From: Berberis thunbergii
Taxonomy: Eukaryota; Streptophyta; Magnoliopsida; Ranunculales; Berberidaceae
Direction: 5' to 3'
DNA length: 64,000 bases
Assembly: GCA_003290165.1 (NCBI GenBank)
Contig: QNQO01009193.1
Span: forward strand, 1-64,000
Shown in pieces: positions 48,301-61,243 of the stretch. The notes under the pieces are model-generated. The model worked only from the letters and a program-made list of their open reading frames with translations, did not search any database and was not told the origin of the DNA. Position numbers and translations under genes: made by a program. Each line of letters starts with the position of its first letter. The first letter of the stretch is position 1.

Positions 48301-51300
48301 TTTGAATAGTTTGTTGTACAAGTCGAGTCAAATCGCGATTTTTCAACAATTTGAACAACACTGGTCCTAGCTATGTAGAAAAGTCAAAACACAGAGAAAC
48401 AATTGTCCTTATCCTCTTTCCATAATCATTTCTTCTTACATTCGTAACATCACAACTTATAAAACCATAGATAACAAACTCGGGCATTTCTTCCTTAAAA
48501 AGTGTCATTTTACGATGATGAAACTCCCAATTCATCACACATTGATGCACTCATCAAACTTCATTGCCAAACATTTCTTCACATATAAAGCAAAAAGTAT
48601 GGGAAAAATTTAAATTAAAAAGGAGTTTCTTGAAGGAATCGAGGTGGTTGTTAGTAAAGGTAACTAGAATTTGGTTGTTTTCTAGGTAGCTAGGTGAGCA
48701 AGGATAAAGCAACATTTAGCGAGGGGGACGTGGTTGCGCCTGACGTGAATGTAGACAGAGCTGAAGAGGCTTCAATGAATACAGTTGTGGGTGAATTCAG
48801 TTGGTAGTATTCAGGTCTTGTTGATCTTAGTGGCAGCTGCTAAAAGAGTTTCATTTTCAAATTTCCATTAAAATTATATCACTCCTAAAGCCGCAACAAC
48901 CCGACCTCCTTTCGCATGATCTTCTCGTCAAAACTATCATTGGATGAGTCATCATTAGGATACCTACGAGGAGGCGAATGAGAGACAACCATGACTGTTA
49001 GTTCTCATCGTCTCTTCACTGCCAGTGGGACTCAAATTAAAATCATTAGAAACATGTCCCAGTTCCTCAATTTTGAAAGTTGAAACACTCCATCCCTAGC
49101 AACATGTCCTTGTTCCCCACCTTTATCCAATCACCTTTCTCGAGTATGGCGATCCCCATTATTCTGTACATGCTAGCAAGGAGTGGTTACAGATCAAAAT
49201 TGGTTGTGGATGATCATTCCTGTTTTGGTTGCAGTTTGGTCACCCGATACATGAATGGGAGTTTCTCCTCCTTCAATTGGTCTCCATCGCGTCAAACTTT
49301 GCTAAAATCACCAATGTCAACGACGTCTCTTCAAGACAGTTGTATTGCATTTACCTTATTATCAAATCGATCCTAACATGCCCTTTACATTTGTTCTTAC
49401 TGAGATTTCCAAAGAGTTTGTTGTTGTAAGACCAAATAATGTGAATAGTTGGATGCAAAAGAGTAAACACTTGATGAAACTAGGTATACTCCTAGGAACA
49501 ATAGTAGCCTAAAACTTCTTCGCACTAATCAATAACTAAATGACAATAATTCCAAAAGCTCTTTACTTATAATATTCAAAGTAGGGGTAACAACGTAAAG
49601 TGTAAACCACAAAATTACCCTCAATCGACCATAATCAAAAGAAACGAATTAGCACAAATTGGAGGGGTTGGATGTGTGAGGTATCCACCCACCCTTTTTT
49701 ATTTATGATGCATTTGATTTTCGTTTTCTATGGAAAATATGAAGATAATGGAGACATCACGGAAGAGAGGAGAGAAGGGATGGGAGTGAACATAGAATTT
49801 GTAACCTCCCACCACCTATTTTTTTTCTCAAAATCATGGAAAAAATAAATTTCCTAAGGGGGGCGAAGAACTTTTTTCATAGAAAACTAAAAAAATGCTA
49901 TTTCCAACACCATTGGATGAAAACTTTTCTCATTTGCTCTTCCATCTCCACTATTTCCATGGGAAAAATAATCAAATACACCCTACCCTTGCATGGAATC
50001 CAATTCCTTTGGCGATCACTTGTGTTTAAGACACTTTTGATTAAAGGTGGAGTTGAACTCCTATGCAACATGAAAAATCCCAATTCCTTGCCCCAAAATT
50101 TGGATTCTCATCTTCCATGGGAGTTCAACTCCCACCTTTGATCAAAATCTAGAATTTGTGATAAGTGGTCCACCATAATTCGATCAAATTTTCCTTAAAC
50201 ACAAGTGGTCGCCTCATGAATTCACGTGGTCCTCCCATCGATTCCATGCAACCAAACACACTCTTAGTTAACAACGTCACATCAAAGAAGCAAACAACAT
50301 GTTCACAGATAAACATTGAGCATATGAAGAAGCATTACTAAATAGAAACCAGAAAAATGGATACCTATGGCTGTTGATGTGTTATCTTGAGCAGCCCATG
50401 TTGGATCTAACAAGCATAGCCTACAGCAGAATCCAGCTCCTTGGTTGGTCTTTTTCCATCAGCGAGCCACCAACACTCTTTGATTATACGCGATGCTTCT
50501 GAATAAAGTTGTCCATGAAATTCTGGTGGAAGCTGAGCTAATAGAAGACCACAAGCTTGAATCATCAAACAAGAAAGTTGTTGGCATGTATAACCACTTC
50601 TAGAAACAAAGTTAGCAGCATTTATTCCAGATGCTGAAGGAGTTGATCTGCTAGTGCTCAATGAATCAGTGCTTCCACCTGAAGGTGAAGTTGGCAGAAC
50701 CGAAGCTTGCCCTACTGTACTTGGTGCTCCTTGCAAACTATTGCTAGACTGTATTAGTGCTGGTTGAACATGCACAACTATCTGAACAAGTGAAGATACT
50801 ATCTGAGGAGGTGATACGGGAAGTGAGAGAAGCTCAATTACTGCTGTTTCCAGAACAAGCTGAGTATATGTGCCAGGATCCTGATTTTGGTAGAATGCTC
50901 TCTGTCCTTCAGAAGCATTTGGTGTTGTTCCTGACTGAGATGATGCTGGAATCTTGTTATGTGTACCCCGTGCAGAACCACTTGAAGTATCTCCCATGGG
51001 TCCTGATTTAGACTTACTATTCAAAGGAGGTACAACATTATTCACGAGACTCAATAATAAAGTTGCAAAATAGTCCGAAGGCGGGCACATGGCTGGATTT
51101 GATGAACTAATATGCTGCGGGAATGACTCAGAGAAAGGGACCTGAAACAATCTGGGTTTGTGAAAAATGAAAAAAAAAAAAAAATATTTCGAAATGGAAT
51201 GCAAAATGATAAGTTTTACCTTTGAGAGATCAAGTACATTCAGTATACGCACAATGAGTTTGCTTGGAAGATGACCATAAAAGTAAGCAAGAATGTCGCG

Positions 51301-54300
51301 GACAAATGTAAATCTCATTGGGTGGTATGCAAGAAAAGGAGCAAATAAAACCATAACTTTCTCAGCCATTTCTATGACATCATTCTCAATAAGCCGATAA
51401 ACAATTAAGGGAATGACCGGAAGCAAACGTGCTGCAATATCATCAAAGAAGGGAGGATACCTGAATGGTGAATATTAAAGTCACATATAAATGAAATAAA
51501 AAAACTCGTTTAAATCCTAATTCAAAATGAAGATCGCAATGTGAAATTTTCTTAATGGAGATGTTACACAGAAGTTGGCCTTTTGATCGGAAGGTGGATC
51601 ATTGCCATGATTAAGGATAAAAGGCACTAGTGTAGAGATAGATCATGTGGATGTATCACTGGATGGGTTTTCTATTGAGAGGTAAACTTCATTACTTTAC
51701 TTCTGATCGCACATCTATTTATTTTTTGCAATGATTTGTTTACTATTTCAACAATATATACATGGATGTTGTCCTGGAATGTTGCTTTTACCACTAGCCA
51801 CATCCCCCTTTCTCTATCTTATTGTTTAAGTTCATGATGTGATGGGGACCAAGGAATGTGATTTCTTGAGAAATGTTGAAATTTCTCGAAATATTTCTTT
51901 TTTTTTTCAAGTTACCGAAATTCATTTTTTCGTTAGGCCAATCTTAGTTTCCCTACACTTGAACTCGTTTTAACCTTAGTTTAGTATTAAAATTTTGTTA
52001 TATAACTAATTCTTATGCAATATATTGTTGTACCACATTATAATTTCAAAAATACAACCGAAATTTTTATGTTTTTTCTATACACAACAAAATATTTCTT
52101 AAAATTAACTTACCGAAATTACCTCTTAAACCAACATCACAATTCTTGATAGGGACTATTTTTGTGGAAGCTAGAAACATGAAATTATAATTATTTGGTT
52201 AGAACATAGTTCCAAAACTTTTGCAATAAAGTTTCCAATTGAAGATGGTCGCTATGGAGATTTTAATTTTATTATAGAGTTGGATTTCTTTTATTTGGAT
52301 TGATACAATTGGTTATTATATCTAGTAGCAAACCAAATTACAAGTTTTGTTTTTTATATCCCTGCACTCTTGTTTATTGTGTAATGTATGTTATTAAATC
52401 GGTGAATAATACCTACCCATAGTGCAATATCAAGAGTGTGTAAAGAGGTTAGAGAAAGAAAGATGAAATATATATATTAAGAGTATGAAGTCGCACCTTC
52501 ATCTGACAATGAATTCTTATTTTTATTATTATTGCCTTACATTGCGACAAGTGGTGTTCACTATAATGCACATTAAAAAAAATTCTTGAAGTAAACATAT
52601 TATTTAGAAGAATAAAGAATGTTTACAATCTATAGGCCGATTAATTTTGATTAATCCCGATTAATCTCATATTGCTCATTAACCGATTAGGGTCCGATTA
52701 ACGACTTAACTACATAGTGTTTGATTATGCAAAATCAAACACTGAAAAAATTTGTTTAGATCTATAAGCTCTTAAATGCATTGACTGACTGAATTCAACC
52801 AATTGCCAGCAATTTCAAGGTTACCTTTCCTTAAAAGCAAGATGACTTCCAAGAGCTTTCTGCAATTCGTTGCGCTTGAAAATTCCAGAATGGAGCCAAT
52901 GTTCAGGTGGTCCACGGTTAAGACAAAAGAATTTGATCCGTTGTTGAAGCTCTGGCCTATCAATTAGACTTATCTAAAACGTAGATTGGTAAAACAATCA
53001 TTTTTTTCAGGAAAAAAAAAGAAAAGAATGAATGAACTTTCATTAGATCAGGATAAAAACAAACTTCACAATGTGCATACCACAATTCGAAGAGCATGGG
53101 GATCATCATCACGGTCAATAAGTGCTAGAAGCAAAATATCCAAAGGAAGTAGCTCATGTGTCCAAATAAAAAATGTCAAGTTTGCACTAGCTTTCAGCAG
53201 AAGATCCTGAATAACACCACCAATAGGAAAAGACAATTTTAAACTTAACACCAAAGAGGAAAGGAGGCTCTAGATAATAGAATAGGAGAGTTGTCTCCTC
53301 ATTATAGTATTTCATTTTCTATTTCATGCTTACTAAATTTAGTTCTATTTAATGTAACTTTGTGGTCCAGTTAGCATTGCATTAATTATTTGAATAGAAC
53401 CACGACTATTTAAATCCAAGAGTCACTCACATCCTTTACCCCTCTCTTCTTCTGTCTTTTGTCTTCCTTTGGCTCGGTGTCCAATTTGGAATCAAAGTCA
53501 AAGATTCTAAGTATACCGCCACCAAAATTCATAATATGTCCTAGTCAAGGGCAACCAAGTTTCACGTTTGGTAATGACACTATGACATGTACCAACAAGT
53601 CGAAGTTACCAACTCATTAAAATTGATTTAATATGTTTAACACATGGACATATTTTAGCAAAATGTTTCTCAAATTAATTTAAAGGAAAATATAATAGGC
53701 TTATTTGCACTTTCGCTTCCATTATAGGGTATATCAGTTTGGGTGCCAAATTTTAGGGTATATGGCCTAACCCCCATTTTGGATGAAAATCGTCAAGTCA
53801 ACATCTCACATCTTTGACGGGTCAATGTGTCTTTTAAGACCAAAATACCTAACTTGAATATGTGCATGGTCGCATAAAAATCAAAAACCATTTTGAATAA
53901 CTCGTGAAAATGAGATGGATAAGCTTAAGAAAAGAATTTAAAAAAAAAATTCTCCGTTTCTCATTTTTATTTGTCGCACCACCACCTCTACCAACACGAG
54001 GCATATCTGAAATTCGAAAGGGGACTTTCAGAACAGCAACGGGCATCTTTTGACACTCAAAAGATGACAACATTCTTTGATGAATGTAACAATGATTTTC
54101 TTGTTTTCATAAAATCGAAAAGTTCATAGAGGAAGACAATGCATGAAGGAAAAGTTTTATGATTGGGTCGAACTGTTCGAATGACAAACACCTTTCTATG
54201 CATTCACCCATAGAAAATGGGACCAATCGCTCATCACTCATCACTTATAGAATAGATCTGCTTATCCTTGTTCCGACAAATAAAATTATTCCATTATTAC

Positions 54301-57300
54301 CAACAAAATAGAATAAAAATAAATAAGGACCCTTGCTTTGAAATAATTCACTGCAAATCAGAAATCTATAGCCTCACTTTTTCCAATACGACAAACTTAT
54401 ATTGTGATTATTTTTCTTTGATAAAAAGGTGGGTTTGCTTTGGTATCGTGTTCATACCGTCATATTGAATGATCCAGGTACCGACCAGACACATTCCTAA
54501 GGCCCTTCCACGAGCCACCCAACTACATCCACCAACGTTCGCAACCGCACATCCTCCCTCCACCATTGTCCCACTTTTCCCTTGGTTCGACTCCACCAAT
54601 ATTCACCTTCTTGATTCCCATCTGCCCACCACCAACATCATTCACCAACCTTGACTACCTCCCATACCAACAACGTTATCTAACCATCATAGGCAACCTA
54701 TTGGGCAAGGTGGATGGTTGGAGGATTTCAGAAAGTAGGTGTTTTATGGATAAAAAAAATGAGGAAGAAATTTTTTATTTTTTATTTTCCAAATCCATTG
54801 GTTCTACTAGAGATTCATAAGTGATGAATCTATCATTGGATGATTTTAAAGTGTTGTTGGGTCTTGCACGTCCCTTGCACATGTGATCCAAGTTAGGATA
54901 TTTTGGTCTTAAAAGATACATTGACCATCAGTCAACTTGGTTTCCAACCAAAATGGAGGTTAGACCGCAATTACCCAAAACTTTAGCGCCCATATTGAAC
55001 GGATTTCGGTTAAGTGAGGTCATGGATTAATCTGAAATTGATGATTGGTCCAAAATCATGGAGAACCAAGTCTATCCACCACACAAATCACACTCCAAAA
55101 TTAAATAAGTGATTTTGCTTAGTAGAATTGCTTATGGGATCAACCACCTTTCATCCTTGTGGTGTCGACGTACAACAGTCGTGAGACTTCACAAAGCTTA
55201 TGGGCTCAAGCTTGTGGGCCAAACTTAATGATGTGAATGTGCTTACTCACAATAATCTCACATCGACTAAGAGTTTGAAGTCAATAAATAGGTGAGCTTC
55301 CCCACCTTTCAAAGTACACAACTACATGCATTGTTCTTGTAATAAACGGAGCCTTGCTAAATGTGATATTGTCTTCAAATACTTGTAGAAAGTTGTTTTG
55401 ACCCATCCTCCCTTATTCTCCTTATATTAAGGTATGACCTTAGGAATTTTCTAGAGTTAGAAATGTTTTATTGTACATATGAGTTTGAGCTTATACAAAC
55501 TCAAATTGGTTTCGTGCCCCTCAAATGTTTGATAAATATTTTCAAACAATGACGCAATCGCTAACACTTTAGTACACCATATTTTCCCTCTCCCCATAAG
55601 AATACTTGGGATGTTGTACATGGTTAGTGCCTTGTGAGTAAGGAGGGAACCCTTGTGTATATGCAAGGGATGCGTGACCAAGTACGTTACGTTTCTCATA
55701 TCAAGTTGCTTGAGAAAAAAGAAGTGGAAGATCAAGTGTTGTTGATCAAGCTGGCTGAAGTGAAACATCATTAAAGCAAAAATTCTTTCTTGTATGCGAG
55801 AACAAGAGGTGTACCACATTGTGAAACCAATGTACGGTTGTCATATATGACTCTTGTACTCAAGGTATTTATTTAATAGTGGATGTTGATTTCTCTATGT
55901 TGAGTAGCCTTTATCGATTAAGTTGGCAACCAATTGTGTCTCATTTACTTTTCATGCATATTTACTTTACCATGTGATGGCTAAGTAAATCGACAAATCC
56001 ATAAATTAATAAAATCAATCAAATTACAAATTAGAAATTTCACAAAAGGTGTTCCTTACCACTTTCTTTGTGAAACCTTAGGCCACTATCTACCTGTCTT
56101 ATGAAAACGATCTAAAGGGTTAGTGGCAATTTGTGGAGACTGGGTTCCAAAAGAATTGAACTCTTTAATCTGTGTACAGGTTAAAAGGAGAGATATTGAT
56201 CTTTGCAACTTTAACCACACCTTCTTGAATTATAGCATTCTGAAAAGCTTGGGGAAGAATTGTTGCAGATCCTATTCTTGTTTCTATGTTAATGCCTTGA
56301 GACCAAAGCCAGTGAGCAAACACCAACTGTAACCAATGCTTACTCTAGACTTCAGCACTATTCATTGGGACTAAAGTCAATGGTACTTCCACATAATCTA
56401 CAGCTTTGATTTCGAGCAATGGTGCTCGAGAGGGTTTTAGTGGTGGCTTTAATGGTGAGTCTCTAGGTAGTTGCGGTAGGGGTTGTGGTGGAACATGCGG
56501 ATGTTCTCAGGGTGGTAGAGTGCTCTTAACCAACAGGGAATATGAGCCTCGGGGTTGCACTCATCATACTGGTCCTTAAGCTACTTGAGTTGCTAGAAAT
56601 TAATGAAAATTGGGGTAAGCTAATTACGTTACTGATGATGTTTTCTCGCTAGAGCCCACTAATTCAACTGCTGCTACATGTAGGAACTCCTCTATTCCAA
56701 TGATTTTACTTCTTAGATTAAGGAGCTCATTCAAACTTTAAGATCAGCTACTCCTAAAGTCATCTTTGCCAATTCAAGTAGTCTGGCATTCAAGTTGATT
56801 TGTGTGCTAGTGTTCATATTTCTAGTAAGTATTGTGTCTCTCTTCAAAATATTTCTTCTGTTCATGATCATAATTTTTTAACTTATGGATCCTCTAGACC
56901 TGTTCATAAATAAGGTAACCTACATGCCAGTCCATTTTTATCTCTAATTTTGTTTTCTGGTCTATATGTGACAGAGACAGACTTCCCTTTTAATCTCTAA
57001 TTAATTATTAATTAACTAATAACAAAAAAAAACCCTAATTACAGCTCTCTAGTTTTCAGTGACCTTCCCTTCAATTTTTTTTTTCAGGATGAAGACAGAG
57101 ATTGGTTGGTGGCATGAAAAAAACCCGAACCATAAGTTGAGTGTTGTTACAATTAGAAGGTGAGGTTTACCATTAGGAAACTGTCATTTGATGTAGCTCA
57201 AACAAACGAGGCCCTCGAGAAATAAAAAATATTTCATATGTTATTTGTTAGACTTGTCGACTATTGTTCTCTTATGAATTAGTTATTCCTAGGAGGGTTG

Positions 57301-60086
57301 GCTAAAATCATTTTAAGCTGGCCACTGAACCATTAATTTGACATTCTGGGGGTCAAGGGTGGGTTGGGGAGGGGACCTTTAGATTGACTCAATCACTTTA
57401 TAGAAGTGATTAAGACTTTGTAGATTTAAATAATCTTATAGAAGTTATAGATCAATAAGCATTTGAATCAATGTTTAAGAGTAGATTTAAGAGATCTAAA
57501 CAGATCTCTATTCATTGTTCAAGGGAATAGTCAAGTTAAATGAAGATCTAAATTGATCTTTATTGATGCTTTGCATGATCACATAATAATAAAGTGGAAA
57601 AAAATAAACAACATGCGATGTAACGTGGTTCATTTATAGAGTTGTAATCACCAATTGTATCAGCTGCATCCACAGACAAAATATCCACTATGAAACAGTA
57701 ACACCATTACATGGTTGTTCACTGAAGGCCCTTACCAATTTCAAAATTCTGAAGGTTGCTTTAATAATCTTTCCTTACGGTCTCAGTAACATACCAAGAC
57801 AAAAAAACCCACCTTGCATATACACAAGTGAGACGGTGATGTAGATTTGTGAAGTCTTAACATATGGATATAGCCTTGTGAAGTATCAGGTCTATCCTCT
57901 TTGGAAAAAGATGCACAAAGAAAACTCTATCTTTGGATGTTGAAGATACTTATTATCAACCTCGAACCTCAACATTCCTTGACTCTTTTATACATAGAGT
58001 TGTGATATAGCCAAAACGAGATGAAAATAAATAGAAATAGATTTATTGAGCACAGTGACAGGTCGTGTTCACATTGACTTTACTAGACGAGCTCATCTTC
58101 CGAGTTGTTTGCTTGATGGGTCCAAATAGGTCGAACTCTCTGCCTGACTGATCCAATATTCATGTCCTAGTTAACTGCAATCTAGTCGACACTTGTAAAC
58201 TTTCACAAGGATTTTTAATCGAATCACTTTGGAACAATTTTTATAATTGAAATCCTTGCAATCATACGAGTAATGTAGTTAATATCATGTTACAATTGTA
58301 TTCTTGAGTCTTTTACCTTTATTAATGAGTGTCATTCTGGCACTCTCTCTTCAACTCATTATGAAACTCACCTGGTCTAAACAGTTTGACGATAAATAAT
58401 ATCAACATAATTTCAGTATGAACTTAAAAGCATTCATAGTCACAATCCAAGAATAAACAGAAAAAATGGTCATTTACACTTACGCTCACTAATTTAGGGG
58501 TATATTGCATAGGGGTTCAAAGTTTAGAATGTTTACACCTTAGTGTCAAATTTGAACCTTGCCTGTTAGGTTTCCCATGTTTACTTGGCTTCTATACTCA
58601 AGGACTAAAATGCCCTTACCAATGGAGTTAATTGTGGTAGGGATATATATTAAAAGCCATTCCTTTTCGTAGTATAACTCAGATTAAGTTGTTTTGAGAA
58701 TTTAGTTTATGTTTCGTTTAGAACTCATTTTACAATTTGACTATTAGTTAATAAAATTAATTATTTTCCTATTTTAATCCTTTTAATGAGAATCTTTGTG
58801 GACAATGTTTGCATTAATTTATGTTTTGGAAGTGTCTTTTATTCTAAATTTTAGACGATTTAGCGTGTAGCTTTCAATTTACACACAATAATGATTGTCG
58901 GGTACTTGCATAATGGATTCACAACCGTAAATAGAGTTAGACATACCATTGGTAGGGTTGTAGTGTCATCTTCTAGTATAGCCTATCTTGGCTATGGGAA
59001 ACTTTGTGATGCCTTGGACTATTGCACGAGTATATTTTGCGTGTATTGGACATCACTGTCTTGAGGTAATTTTTTATATATCAATTATTATAATTAGTGC
59101 TTAAGTTTTTAATCTTAAGATGATTAATGTGCATATTATATATGTCAGTTTGATTTATCAAGTAGTGAGGTAATTTTTATATATCAATTATTATAATTAG
59201 TGCTTAAGGTTTTAATCTTAAGATGATTAATGTGCATATTATTTATGTCAGTTTGATTTATCAAGTAGTGAGATTCTTCTTGTGGGTCGACAACCTCAGA
59301 GGACAGATGACGATATTGTCTACGATGAACATTAATCGTGGATGGAATTCACATCCCAATATAGAGATTGTAATGTCTTCTTGAGGAAGCTTATAAGTTT
59401 TATACATGTCAAGTGAATTTAATTACCCGACATGATAAAGAAGTTCATGGAAAGGTCTCAAGGATGACAAAAACTTAATTAAATAATATTGTCAAGTGAT
59501 TTAATTTAAATTGCACGCATCTGTAATATTAACGAGGGGAGAATATTATGCATATTATAATTGAACTCGAAATTCAAATTTGAGATAAAGGTCACGAGTG
59601 CAACTATTACTATATAGTGGTGTGAATTATAGCTTATGTGCTTGAGAAGTTGGGCCGAATTAAGTTTTCCCAACCTATAAGAAGCTTGAGTCATATTTTC
59701 TCCTTGTGGTTCTTACTATAGCCTATATATAGTAGTTTTTGAAACCCTAGAGAAGTTTCAGAGAAAAAGAGTGCTAAAGAGAAAGGAGGCCTTGAATGAT
59801 CAAAATCCACTCTCTATATGAGGCTTGGCATCAGAGCCGGAATACGGTAGAAATTCGTAATTTGTTGCTTTTTTACAAAGCTTTGGATCATTGTTCGTGC
59901 TAAAACCAAAGAGATCTCAAAGGTATATCCTCTTCGATTCAAGGATAAAAAGCATGAGCTGTAAAAGTTATGTTGTTCATACTATACGTGCTACAAATGG
60001 ATCTTGGGGTTTGATCTGTAACCTACATATTTAATAGTTGGAGATTTAGATGATGACCTCTATAAGATCTGAGAATTCACAGCAAA

Positions 60087-60120
<34 letters not shown>

Positions 60121-61212
60121 TTTTAGAATGGTTATCTTCGTGAAATCTAAAGGATGACGACCAAAATGTAACCCTTGTCCCTTATTTTCTCCTTTATTTG
60201 CCACCCTTATTGTTTTTGCAAGCTCAGCACCACTACTTTCCAACCACCACCACCTACCTTTGTCCATTTTCAGATTTTGCCATGAGTCCATGACCACCAC
60301 CTTTTTCCTCCCACCACCATATTGCCACTCATTATCAACTAACCAATCAACCATCCAACCACCATCATCATCATCACCTGTCACCATTGTCATCACCACA
60401 TCATCAACCACCATCTGCTACCAATCATCACCACCCACCATCCACGGTTCCACCATCAACAGATTCACCCCCTTGTCCCTTACCATCATCACCATACCGT
60501 CATTGACGTCAGCCCTCCTAATTCTGCCTCCGCCACCCACTCCTTCATCACCATCTTGCCTCCATTCAATCCTACATTATCAAGGCACCATTCCTAAATC
60601 CTCAATCTCTTTATCTTGTTAGGTTTTTTTTTGTCATTTTATCCGAACCATTTGCTGTCTCGAGATGTGTATGCACATAAAACAGAGGCAGGGCACTTTG
60701 GTATTTTAGGAAAGCTTAACTTTTTTTTGAGATCAATGCAGGAAACCTGAAGGTCAATTAGACTCCAATTTTACCCAAAAGTAGTAGACTCCAAACTGTA
60801 AATGACCTCTAAAAAAAAGTTGAAGATAACAACTACAACAATACACATATAGTTTAAACATTCTAAAAGCAACCCCAAAAAGCAAAAGCCATCCATAGAA
60901 ATAAAGTTGAAATGTTCATAGATCCTCAAAGTCAAAGACTACAACCCAAAATCCCCAATCGAAGAGAAAATTTGAAACTTCAAACTCGAAGAAGACTTGA
61001 ATCGACTTGAATAACCTTCAATACGCCTGGTTGAATTGAATCGACTTTAACTAGGTCAAATGGGTTTCAATAGGCATGGTCAAGTGTGCAATTAATTTTG
61101 GGTTGCAATAAGGGCGATGTGGTTCTTCTCTGTTGCGGCACTCGACTTTTTGATGACTTTAACCCTAAAGGTGTGGTCAAAGGTGGTCGCCTTGGACTAC
61201 ACCCCTTGGCTA

Positions 61213-61243
<31 letters not shown>

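Larger units (their letters stand above)
43057..50364 (-). other. Large MED23 intron (7.3 kb)
   Basis: Donor at 50364/50363, acceptor ending 43057. Filled with transposon remnants listed separately. 43640-44400 contains CATTGGGTTCGATACCC, a string often seen in LTR element interiors. 44860-45330 is CT-rich and resembles a plant 5' leader. 49085-49385 shows a decayed minus-strand frame (VNAIQLS, RVTKLQPKQE, MGIAILEKGDWIKV) that I cannot place. No intact gene is nested in it. Confidence 0.7.

Noticed and set aside
60260..60622. 120-codon Thr/Pro/Ser-rich ORF
   Set aside because: Low-complexity CCA/CAT tract with no start context, inside a MED23 intron.
58470..60805. Transposon bounded by GGTCATTTACA inverted ends
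   Set aside because: The matching inverted stretch is only about 11 bp and no convincing TSD was found. It may be chance.
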